Shown in pieces: positions 43,735 through 51,241 of a DNA stretch of 64,000 nucleotides. The notes below the pieces were generated by a model that searched no databases, was not told where the DNA came from, and worked only from the letters and a program-made list of their open reading frames with translations. The DNA is from JBOEGW01 sp050633625 (lineage in GTDB: Bacteria > Pseudomonadota > Alphaproteobacteria > Rhodobacterales > Rhodobacteraceae). The position numbers and the translations under genes are program-made. Numbering within the stretch: position 1 is the stretch's first letter; every line of letters starts with the position of its first letter. The stretch spans positions 1 through 64,000 of the forward strand of contig JBOEGW010000006.1 of assembly GCA_050633625.1 (NCBI GenBank), in the 5' to 3' direction.

Positions 43735-44955
43735 TTAAACGAACTCCGCCTCATCCGCCGCTGCGGCGGCTTTGAGGTCCGTCAAAAACGCCGGATCGGC
43801 CGCGTGAACCCGATTCCATGTTGGAATGAAAGGGGTTTCATGCGGGTTGTCCAGAAACGCATTCCCGGCCCGAATGATGTTTTCTGCGAACAGCTCGATT
43901 GATTTTTCTTCACTGTGTCGATCAAACGCCAGCCCGTTCATTTTGGCGTCATCATAGTAGCCCTCCAAAAGGTCTAATGCGCTTCTGTAGTAGGTGGCTT
44001 TGAGCGTGCGAAACACATTGGGCGTGAAGACTGTCCCATCGGCGGCGAGTTTGCGAAACAAGGCTTTGCAAATGTCTGTCGACATGCGGCTGAGGCCGGT
44101 GCTTGCATCTTCGGGGGACAAGACTTGGTGCTTATGATCATAGGCGTCCGAAATTTCCACCTGACACACTGCCTTTGGGGCGAGGTTGCGCCAAGCCTCT
44201 GATAAGACACCAATTTCCAGCCCCCAATCGGAGGGAATACGCAAGTCCGGCAGGATGCCGGTGCGCATGGCGAATTCGCCCGACAAAGGGTAGCGGAAGG
44301 AGCGCAAATAATCGAGGTAGTCGCGGTCTCCGACGACCCGCTTGAGGGCGATCAAGAGCGGCGACACCAGCAAGCGCGTCACCCGGCCATTGAGTTTGCC
44401 TTCGCCAACGCGCGGGTAATAGCCCTTCGCCACCTGATAGGAAAACGCCGGATTGGCGACCGGATAGACGAGCCGTGCAAGCATTTCGTTGTTGTAGGTG
44501 AGGATGTCACAATCATGGATCGCCATCACCGCACTGTCTGCGCAGCCAATCAGATAGCCCATACAGGACCAGACGTTTTTACCTTTGCCCGGCTCGGATG
44601 GCGCAAGCCCCATGCGCTCAAGCCGTTCCCCCAACTCGATCATCCGGGGGCTGTCGTTCCAGATGACGATATGTTCTTGCGGCAACCGGGCGAAAAACGC
44701 CCGCGCATGGCGATATTGCGTTTCATCGGCGCGGTCCAATCCGATGATGATGCGGTGCAGATAGGGCACTTTCGCAAGCTCATCGAGGATATTGTTGAGC
44801 GCGGGGCCTTCGAGTTCGGAAAACAGTGAGGGCAGGATCAGGCTGATTTTGCGGTTCTGCGCATAGGTGCTTAGCTCATAATTCAGCTCCTCCACCGAGC
44901 GCGTGCGCAGATTGTGCAGCGTTGTGATGTTTCCGTTCTGATGAAAGTCGGCCAT
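43735..44955 (-). CDS. Glucosyl-3-phosphoglycerate synthase-like glycosyltransferase
   Basis: 406 aa GT-A enzyme. ISLILPSLFSELEGPAL, IGLDRADE, GKGKNVWSCMGYLIG, DxD-type IHDCDILTYNN and the C-terminal SDAYDHKHQVLSPEDASTGL match GpgS. It joins a hexosyl group to 3-phosphoglycerate. The next gene is the matching HAD phosphatase, 12 nt upstream, so together they make glucosylglycerate (or mannosylglycerate), a compatible solute. Confidence 0.85.
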   Translation of the reverse strand: MADFHQNGNITTLHNLRTRSVEELNYELSTYAQNRKISLILPSLFSELEGPALNNILDELAKVPYLHRIIIGLDRADETQYRHARAFFARLPQEHIVIWNDSPRMIELGERLERMGLAPSEPGKGKNVWSCMGYLIGCADSAVMAIHDCDILTYNNEMLARLVYPVANPAFSYQVAKGYYPRVGEGKLNGRVTRLLVSPLLIALKRVVGDRDYLDYLRSFRYPLSGEFAMRTGILPDLRIPSDWGLEIGVLSEAWRNLAPKAVCQVEISDAYDHKHQVLSPEDASTGLSRMSTDICKALFRKLAADGTVFTPNVFRTLKATYYRSALDLLEGYYDDAKMNGLAFDRHSEEKSIELFAENIIRAGNAFLDNPHETPFIPTWNRVHAADPAFLTDLKAAAAADEAEFV

Positions 44956-44967
44956 GTGCTGCGGTCC

Positions 44968-45759
44968 TTATGAGGTCTCAAATTTGGTGATAATATCGCC
45001 CATCATGGCGGCCCAGCCGGTCGGACCGGGGGAGGGGGCGCGCCGAACTGTGCCGTTCGTTTCGCCCAAGAGCTGAGGGATGTCCGGGGCGTGGGGGTTG
45101 GGAATGAGGATGCCGAGATCGGCGCGTTCCAACATTTCGATGTCATTGGGCGCGTCCCCAATCGCGATGGTGCGGCTTGGGGCAAACCGGCTGATAAGCG
45201 TCTCCATCTGATCGGCTTTTGTGGCGCCAAAGGAGAGTGTCAAAAAGCGCCCGCCGCGGCGCGCTTGAATACCGTGCGGCGCGAGGGCGGCCAAAAAGTC
45301 AGCCTCTTGTAATGCGTTGCCCGTGAAAAGCCCCGGCTCCGAAAAGCACCGTTGCTTGGCAAGGTGCGCGTCTTCGAGCGATAATCCTGTCGCCGCGCTC
45401 ACCTCTTCTGCCTGCATGTCGCCAAAGCCAACAAACAGGGCGCGCACCCCATGTGGCAGTGTTGTCAGGGCCTCGCGGAGGTCTTCGTATATGGGGTTTT
45501 GTGGGGAAAGGGCTGTGCCTTCTGGCAAGAGGCCAGCGCCGTTTTCGACAATCGCGGGCCAGTCCTCAAGTGCCATTTTCGCCCGCAAAGGCGCAACTTC
45601 GGCGGCGGTTTTGGAGGTCGCCAAGATCACGCCCGCACCCATATCCGCCAAGCGGCGCAGGATCGGGCGCGCAGGTTCAAAGCTATAGGTGTCATGATCC
45701 AAAAGCGTGCCGTCGAGGTCGGAAAAAACGAGTAAAGGTAGGGCAGCGGCTTTGGTCAT
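44968..45759 (-). CDS. Glucosyl-/mannosyl-3-phosphoglycerate phosphatase (HAD-IIB)
   Basis: 263 aa from ATG 45759; the frame upstream to 46011 is not homologous. FSDLDGTLLDHDTYSFEPA (HAD motif I), ILATSKTAAEV (II), IVENGAGLLP, then AIGDAPNDIEML (IV). Removes phosphate from the product of the neighbouring synthase to release the osmolyte. Confidence 0.88.
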   Translation of the reverse strand: MTKAAALPLLVFSDLDGTLLDHDTYSFEPARPILRRLADMGAGVILATSKTAAEVAPLRAKMALEDWPAIVENGAGLLPEGTALSPQNPIYEDLREALTTLPHGVRALFVGFGDMQAEEVSAATGLSLEDAHLAKQRCFSEPGLFTGNALQEADFLAALAPHGIQARRGGRFLTLSFGATKADQMETLISRFAPSRTIAIGDAPNDIEMLERADLGILIPNPHAPDIPQLLGETNGTVRRAPSPGPTGWAAMMGDIITKFETS

Positions 45760-46009
45760 GATGAGAAATTGGGCGAAACGCTTAGATTCTGTAAGGTGAG
45801 CGGGGCAAAAGCGGGCAACAAAGCAGGTGGGCGGCATCCTGTGCACATAAGGTGGGCGGAAATGATCAATAATTGTGCGATGTGTGAAGGGGCCATTGCG
45901 GTGATCGTCTTGCCGCGTTGCTTTTGCGGGTGTAGAGCGATTTTGCGCTGGCCAAAATGCGTGATACGAGCGGGGCAATGAAGAATATTTGGCACAAGGC
46001 ACGGCGCGC

Positions 46010-46825
46010 ATGAGCAGTGGCTCTCAAGATCCCGGTGCGCGCATGCGTGCCAAGGCGGCACGGGCAAACGCGCGGCTGTCACGCGACAGTCTGGCGCGGT
46101 TTTCGGCGCGGTTTGACCCTCAGGTTCAGGATGTAAACCCGCGCCCAGTGCCTCGCGATCTGTTTCACTTCGTACATATCCCAAAGACCAAAGGTGCCGC
46201 CTTTGGCGCGGCCCTGCGTGCGCAAGCGGGGCTGCATGGGGTGCCTTGGAATGGCGTTGAGCGGCACTTCTTGCTGCGTGATCAAGCTGCGCGCACGGCC
46301 GCACAAAGAGAGGGGCGCCCTCAAGTTGTTATGGGGCATTTTGGCTGGCAGGAGCTTGTTCAGCTTTTGAAGCAGGGGCGGGCGATTTTCGCACTGGCAA
46401 TGGTCCGTGATCCGGTTGCGCGCCTGATTGCCAATTTCGATTACAGCCGGTCGGTTTCTCACCCAGATTTCGAGGATTTTCGCGCGCGATACCCCAGTTT
46501 TGAGGCCTATGCATCGGATCAGCCTTTGAACATCCAACTCAAGCGCTTGATTGGCGAGCGCCCGACGTTTGACTTGGCGTTAAACGCGCTCGCAACCCAC
46601 TACAGCTTTTTGGGGGTCTCAGAGGCCTTTGAGGCAGGGCTTGCGCATTTTGGCGCGCAACACGGCCTTGACGGGCTGTCTGCCCCTGTGCTTTCCCCGC
46701 TCGAAAAGCTCGTGTTTTCTGGCGCCACTCAGGTGTCTGCGACCTATCAAAACGCGCTTTATAAGGCGCATTTTCAGGATTTGCGGCTGCACCAGCTCCT
46801 CTCTGGCTTTTACGCAAACCCCTAG
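46010..46825 (+). CDS. Sulfotransferase-like protein
   Basis: 271 aa from ATG 46010. FHFVHIPKTKGAAFGAALRA is the PAPS 5'-phosphosulfate loop of sulfotransferase family 2, and MVRDPVARLIANFDYSRS is the 3'-phosphate motif. Probably modifies a surface glycan. Convergent, 4-nt overlap with the next gene. Confidence 0.82.
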   Translation: MSSGSQDPGARMRAKAARANARLSRDSLARFSARFDPQVQDVNPRPVPRDLFHFVHIPKTKGAAFGAALRAQAGLHGVPWNGVERHFLLRDQAARTAAQREGRPQVVMGHFGWQELVQLLKQGRAIFALAMVRDPVARLIANFDYSRSVSHPDFEDFRARYPSFEAYASDQPLNIQLKRLIGERPTFDLALNALATHYSFLGVSEAFEAGLAHFGAQHGLDGLSAPVLSPLEKLVFSGATQVSATYQNALYKAHFQDLRLHQLLSGFYANP

Positions 46826-48726
46826 CGGGTCAGGGTCAATCTGAGCTTTGTGATCACAGCATACATCCGGTGGTACGCCCGCAACAAAAAGGGGCGCGTT
46901 TTCGGAAAACGGTTGGCGAACTTCTGTCCCGAAGCCACCACGGATCGTGTTGCGCTCAGGCTGGCGCGGGTGAGGAGAGACATGCGTTTATAGCCGCGCG
47001 GCGCACGCGCATAGCCGCTGAGGGGCCAGGTGCGGTCAAACAATTGCGAGAGCACCTGTTTGTGAAACGGGGTGCGCGCCAGCGCGTTCCAATATTGATC
47101 GGAATACTGCGTGTTTGGGTAGGTCCAGGGTTTGTGCTGCCAGGCTGCATAATGAATGACAAAGGGATTTTGTTTGGCCGCAAGCGCGAGGGCGCGGTTT
47201 TCGAGCGGCACGTTATCGTATTCTTGCAGGTTGGAATTGAACACGTTGTAGCGGGCGGGCATCATCATGTAGTCGTCTTTGAAATGGACATTCAAAATGT
47301 CCTGATCGCGGAAGAAATAACGGGAGTCTTCAACGCGTTCCAAAAGGCGGCGTCCGGTGGCGGGCACGTCCATTTCTTTGAAGTTGAGCACCATCAACCC
47401 GGTATTGAAATACCGCGAAATCTGCTCATCAGTCAGGCCGAGTTCGTCGCGCATGTATTCATACAGGTCGGGCACGTTTGGGTCGCTGGTGGTGACTTGG
47501 CTTGTGAGCACGCGCGTCATGATGAAATCGGGCACCGCCGCCACTTTGAAGCCATCCATTTTTACGTCAAAGATTTCGGCAATATCGCCGTTCAGGATCA
47601 TGTCGACATCAATGTAGATGAGGCGGTCAAGATCGGGCAGGAGGCTAAACAGTAAGAACCGGTTGAAGGTCGCATTGGTGGGCGCGTGATGTGCGGATCG
47701 GTAGTTCTTGGAGAAGGGGCTGCGCACGTTGATTGCATGCAGGCTTACATTGGAATGGCCAAACAAGAGGGAGTCGAGCAACTCAAGATCACGGCCAGAA
47801 ATGTTCTCATGGAGATAAAACAGGTTGTAGTGGCGTTCGTCGTTTGTGTGATCAATCAAGGAGCGCAGCATGGCGGCGGTATGGGGCAAATAGTTCGCAT
47901 CCGACGAGAACGCGACATTCACCTGCTCCGGCCCGTTCATGGCATCCCCTGAGAAATACGGGAAGGTCAGCGCATCGGAGAGGTTCAGGATGTTTGCGCG
48001 GTGGACCTTTGTGTCGGGAGTGTCGGCTAGGTATTTGCGCAGCCAAATCTGAAACAGGCGCTCAGACATGAAGCCAAGGTAGCGCGCGTTATAGACATTG
48101 AGCCAAGGCCTTGGATGGGCGCTGTCAAGCTTCGCCAAGATATCAAAAACCCAAGGGCAATAGGCCTCGATGATGTCGCGGCGCGCAACGAACATATTGG
48201 CGATCCACAGTTCCGTGCCGTCCATGACCGCGTGGAAATCGTTCAGATAGTCCGGGTAGTCAGCTTCCAGAATGGCCTCAACGGCGACCAGGTCTTTGGG
48301 GTCATGCTCGGCTTCGTAGTTTTCGCGCACGGTCAGGTGCATATTGTGTGGTTTTGGCAAAACCAGATCAATATCGCCGTTGCGCTCCAGCCATTTTTCG
48401 CTGCTGTTCGTGTAGGATTTTAGGGTGAGTTGCCCCAAGAAAACCTCGGCATCGTCTGAAGGGTAGCTTCCAGCGAAATCAAACAGCCGCCGATAGTGCA
48501 TAAGGCCAATGTGGCTGCTTTCGGTGTCGTTTTTCCACGCCCAATACAGCGCGGTCAGCTCGCAATACTTGTCATTTTCGGCGGACATGTTGTCGCCTGT
48601 GTCATCTCCGATCATATCGTCGAGTTGGGAGACGGCACGCGCGCGGCCAACGTGAATAGGGCGGATGGAAGGGCTGGACACCAGCGCGGACGGCTTATGA
48701 TACGCGGTATAAATCGTATGTGTCAT
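46822..48726 (-). CDS. Two-domain glycosyltransferase (DUF4422 + GT8)
   Basis: 634 aa from ATG 48726 (MTHTIYTAYHKP). The N-terminal DUF4422 part includes YCELTALYWAWKN and GLMHYRRLF. The second domain is GT8-like: VNVAFSSDANYLPHTAAML, FLLFSLLPDLDRLIYIDVD (DxD), DQDILNVHF. Assembles a capsule or O-antigen sugar chain. Confidence 0.88.
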   Translation of the reverse strand: MTHTIYTAYHKPSALVSSPSIRPIHVGRARAVSQLDDMIGDDTGDNMSAENDKYCELTALYWAWKNDTESSHIGLMHYRRLFDFAGSYPSDDAEVFLGQLTLKSYTNSSEKWLERNGDIDLVLPKPHNMHLTVRENYEAEHDPKDLVAVEAILEADYPDYLNDFHAVMDGTELWIANMFVARRDIIEAYCPWVFDILAKLDSAHPRPWLNVYNARYLGFMSERLFQIWLRKYLADTPDTKVHRANILNLSDALTFPYFSGDAMNGPEQVNVAFSSDANYLPHTAAMLRSLIDHTNDERHYNLFYLHENISGRDLELLDSLLFGHSNVSLHAINVRSPFSKNYRSAHHAPTNATFNRFLLFSLLPDLDRLIYIDVDMILNGDIAEIFDVKMDGFKVAAVPDFIMTRVLTSQVTTSDPNVPDLYEYMRDELGLTDEQISRYFNTGLMVLNFKEMDVPATGRRLLERVEDSRYFFRDQDILNVHFKDDYMMMPARYNVFNSNLQEYDNVPLENRALALAAKQNPFVIHYAAWQHKPWTYPNTQYSDQYWNALARTPFHKQVLSQLFDRTWPLSGYARAPRGYKRMSLLTRASLSATRSVVASGQKFANRFPKTRPFLLRAYHRMYAVITKLRLTLTR

Positions 48727-48782
48727 GCGACGAGGCCCTTTGCAGCTGAGTATTCGGTGGTTGGCACAGCGACCAGCGGAGG

Positions 48783-49226
48783 TCAATCGACCTTTGACTC
48801 ATGCGCGGTGGTTAGCTTTTTGAGCAGCTCTATAAGGGTTTGGCGTTCCTTTGGGTCCAAACCGTCCAGGATGTCGTCTTGCAAGGCACGCACGGCTGGC
48901 GTGGCTGCGGCAAGGGCGGCCTCGCCCTTTGGCGTCAGGGTCAGGGCTTTGGCGCGCCGGTCGGTTGCGGAGGGCGCGCGACTGAGGAGGCCTTTCGCGG
49001 CGAGCCTGTCAACGACCCCGCCCAAAGTCACCTTGTCATACGCAATATGCGCGGCGAGGCTTGCTTGATCAATTCCGGGGGTTTTGGCGAGGGCGCTCAG
49101 GGCTGCGAATTGCACAGGCGTTAAATCAAAGCCCGCCGTTTGAATGGTGTCGCGAAACAGCCCCGTTGCGATTTGATTGAGCCGCCGGATCAGGTGGCCC
49201 GGCATGTTGTGAAAATCGGTCATCAT
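48783..49226 (-). CDS. MarR-family regulator of the gentisate genes
   Basis: 147 aa winged-helix protein: LTPVQFAALSALAKTPGIDQ, LAAHIAYDKVTLGGVVDRLA, LLSRAPSATDRRAKALTLTP. Divergent from the gentisate 1,2-dioxygenase gene with a palindrome in between, so probably represses it until an aromatic acid binds. ATG 49223 is an alternative. Confidence 0.9.
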   Translation of the reverse strand: MMTDFHNMPGHLIRRLNQIATGLFRDTIQTAGFDLTPVQFAALSALAKTPGIDQASLAAHIAYDKVTLGGVVDRLAAKGLLSRAPSATDRRAKALTLTPKGEAALAAATPAVRALQDDILDGLDPKERQTLIELLKKLTTAHESKVD

Positions 49227-49281
49227 GGCCTCCGCGTCCCGGTTTAGGGGGGCTGGGAGGGTTTGAAAAGTGCGCGATTAG

Positions 49282-49297
49282 TTCGTATGCATACCAA
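49282..49297. promoter_or_regulatory. Candidate MarR operator
   Basis: TTCGTATGCATACCAA has a perfect 10-bp palindrome GTATGCATAC with TT/AA outer symmetry, in the gap between the divergent MarR and dioxygenase genes. Size and place suit a MarR dimer site. Confidence 0.6.
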
Positions 49298-49404
49298 TAG
49301 TGACAGCCCACGCCTGAGTCGGCTCCGGTGAAGGGGAGTCCACGGTGCGCCCAAGGTGCGTCCACGGAACGCTGTCGGGACCTTTGGAGGAGGGAGAAAT
49401 CGCC

Positions 49405-50436
49405 ATGACACAGCTCGGAACGATGGAAGAGTTACCAGAGGATTACCGCGCAGATCTGTTGGCCGCTGGCGTTGCGCCGTTGTGGCCAATGATGCGCAAT
49501 GTCCTGCCGCACGGTGCACCACAATCCGTGACGAAGCCGGGGCATTGGGCTTACGAAGATGTGCGCCCTTTGCTGATGCGCGCTGGCGATCTAACGCCTG
49601 TGGAAAAGGCGGAGCGCCGGGTGCTGGTGTTGCGCGATCCGGGGCGCGGGGCGGGGGCGATGCAAGCCACCTCTACGATCTATCTGGGGATGCAGCTCTT
49701 GTTGCCCGGCGAAACCGCGCCCGCGCATGTGCACACGCCCTCTGCCGCGCGGATTATCATAGAGGGGCGGGGAGCGTTTACTGTCGTGGACGGGGAGAAA
49801 CTGCCGATGGAGGAGGGCGATTTGGTGCTGACGCCCGGCGGCGAATGGCACGATCATGGTCATGACGGCAGCGATCCGGTGATATGGCTTGATGCGCTGG
49901 ATCTGCCGCTTTTTGTCTATCTCGAAGGCTCCTATGCCCAAGAAGGGCCGCTGCAAGCGCAGCGAAACCGCCCGGACGCGAGCCAGGTTGAATACTTGTC
50001 AGCTGGGCTGGCCCCCGCGCGCCGCCCCGGCCAAGCCCCGCGCCGCTACCCGATGATGCGCTACCCGTGGGAGCGCACAAAAGCGGCGCTTTTGGCAATG
50101 GCGGCGGTGAGCGACGGTCCGGTGGAGCTTGACTTCGTGAACCCGGAAACCGGCGCACCTGTCTTGCCGACGCTGGGGTTCACAGCGAAGATGCTGCGCG
50201 CGGGCGAGGCGCTGACACCCGTGTTGCGCTCGTCTTCCGCCTCTTATCATGTGGTGTCAGGCACAGGCCGGGTGAGGATCAATGATCACACACTCACCTT
50301 TGGCCCCAAGGACAGTTTCAGCGCGCCAGTGTTTGCAGCAATGACGTTTACCTGCGATGAGGATTGCTTCCTGATCCGAATCCACGACCGCCCCCTTCAA
50401 GAAAACCTAGGCTACTATGAGGAACGCCCACGATGA
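49405..50436 (+). CDS. Gentisate 1,2-dioxygenase
   Basis: 343 aa from ATG 49405 (GGAGGAGGGAG upstream). Bicupin: the first cupin has PAHVHTPSAARIIIEGRGAF (metal His) and GDLVLTPGGEWHDHGHDG; the second is YHVVSGTGRVRIND. Iron(II) enzyme cleaving gentisate to maleylpyruvate. The following gene completes the pathway. Likely controlled by the divergent MarR. Confidence 0.9.
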   Translation: MTQLGTMEELPEDYRADLLAAGVAPLWPMMRNVLPHGAPQSVTKPGHWAYEDVRPLLMRAGDLTPVEKAERRVLVLRDPGRGAGAMQATSTIYLGMQLLLPGETAPAHVHTPSAARIIIEGRGAFTVVDGEKLPMEEGDLVLTPGGEWHDHGHDGSDPVIWLDALDLPLFVYLEGSYAQEGPLQAQRNRPDASQVEYLSAGLAPARRPGQAPRRYPMMRYPWERTKAALLAMAAVSDGPVELDFVNPETGAPVLPTLGFTAKMLRAGEALTPVLRSSSASYHVVSGTGRVRINDHTLTFGPKDSFSAPVFAAMTFTCDEDCFLIRIHDRPLQENLGYYEERPR

Positions 50437-51128
50437 GCTATCTCTTTGATATTCCACAAACACCGAGCATTCCCGTCAAAGGCGAGACGGCTGGTTATCC
50501 CGTGGTGCGCATTTTTTGCGTGGGCCGCAACTACGCGGCACATGCTGCTGAAATGGGGATGGAAGTGGATCGCGATGTGCCCTTCTACTTCACCAAAAAC
50601 CCGCAGCACGCTTTGGCCTCAGGGTCGGTTTTGCCCTATCCGCCGGGCACGAAGAACTTCCACTACGAGATGGAACTGGCGCTGGTAATCGGGAAACCCG
50701 TGTTTCGCGCAACGCCAAAAGAGGCCGAAGCAGCAATCTATGCCTATGGGGCATCGCTGGATATGACCCGGCGTGACTTGCAACTCGTCGCGCGCGAAAA
50801 ACAACGGCCATGGGACTTGGGCAAGGACGTGGAAGGCGCTGCCGTTTTCGCGGAATTGACCAAAGCCGAGGCGTTCGGCCCCCCCGCATCACAGCGCATC
50901 CATCTGGAGGTGAATGGCCAAAGCAAACAAGACGCAACGCTGGCGGAGTTGATCCACTCATGCGTTGAAATCATTGTTGATCTGTCCAAATTCTATCACC
51001 TCGCGCCGGGAGATGTGATCATGACGGGCACCCCGGCTGGGGTTGGTCCGGTGGTCACCGGGGATGAAATCACCGGCGGCATCGACGGGCTTGCGCCGAT
51101 CCGTTTAACAATTGGTGACGCCGAATAA
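50433..51128 (+). CDS. Fumarylpyruvate hydrolase (FAH family)
   Basis: 231 aa. FCVGRNYAAHAAEMG, PFYFTKNPQHAL, the FAH metal-binding FHYEMELALVIG and DVIMTGTPAGVGPV. Splits fumaryl- (or maleyl-) pyruvate to pyruvate and fumarate (or maleate). Its ATG overlaps the dioxygenase stop (ATGA). No maleylpyruvate isomerase gene is in the immediate neighbourhood. Confidence 0.9.
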   Translation: MSYLFDIPQTPSIPVKGETAGYPVVRIFCVGRNYAAHAAEMGMEVDRDVPFYFTKNPQHALASGSVLPYPPGTKNFHYEMELALVIGKPVFRATPKEAEAAIYAYGASLDMTRRDLQLVAREKQRPWDLGKDVEGAAVFAELTKAEAFGPPASQRIHLEVNGQSKQDATLAELIHSCVEIIVDLSKFYHLAPGDVIMTGTPAGVGPVVTGDEITGGIDGLAPIRLTIGDAE

Positions 51129-51134
51129 AGCAAA

Positions 51135-51166
51135 GCAAAGTGCCTCATATTGAAGGGGCACTTTGC
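51135..51166. terminator. Stem-loop between convergent genes
   Basis: GCAAAGTGCC (51135-51144) pairs with GGCACTTTGC (51157-51166) across a 12-nt loop, a perfect 10-bp stem followed by AAATTTT. It lies between the FAH gene and topA, whose transcripts converge, so could serve both strands. Confidence 0.7.
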
Positions 51167-51241
51167 AAATTTTCGCTTCCTGACGCTCGAAACAAGCCGC
51201 GATAGCGCTACGCTAAGTATGTGCGGCGCAGGTCTTTTTGA

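Noticed and set aside
45760..46011. N-terminal extension of the phosphoglycerate phosphatase
   Set aside because: HAD motif I lies just after ATG 45759; the upstream part overlaps the divergent sulfotransferase region and has no homology pattern.
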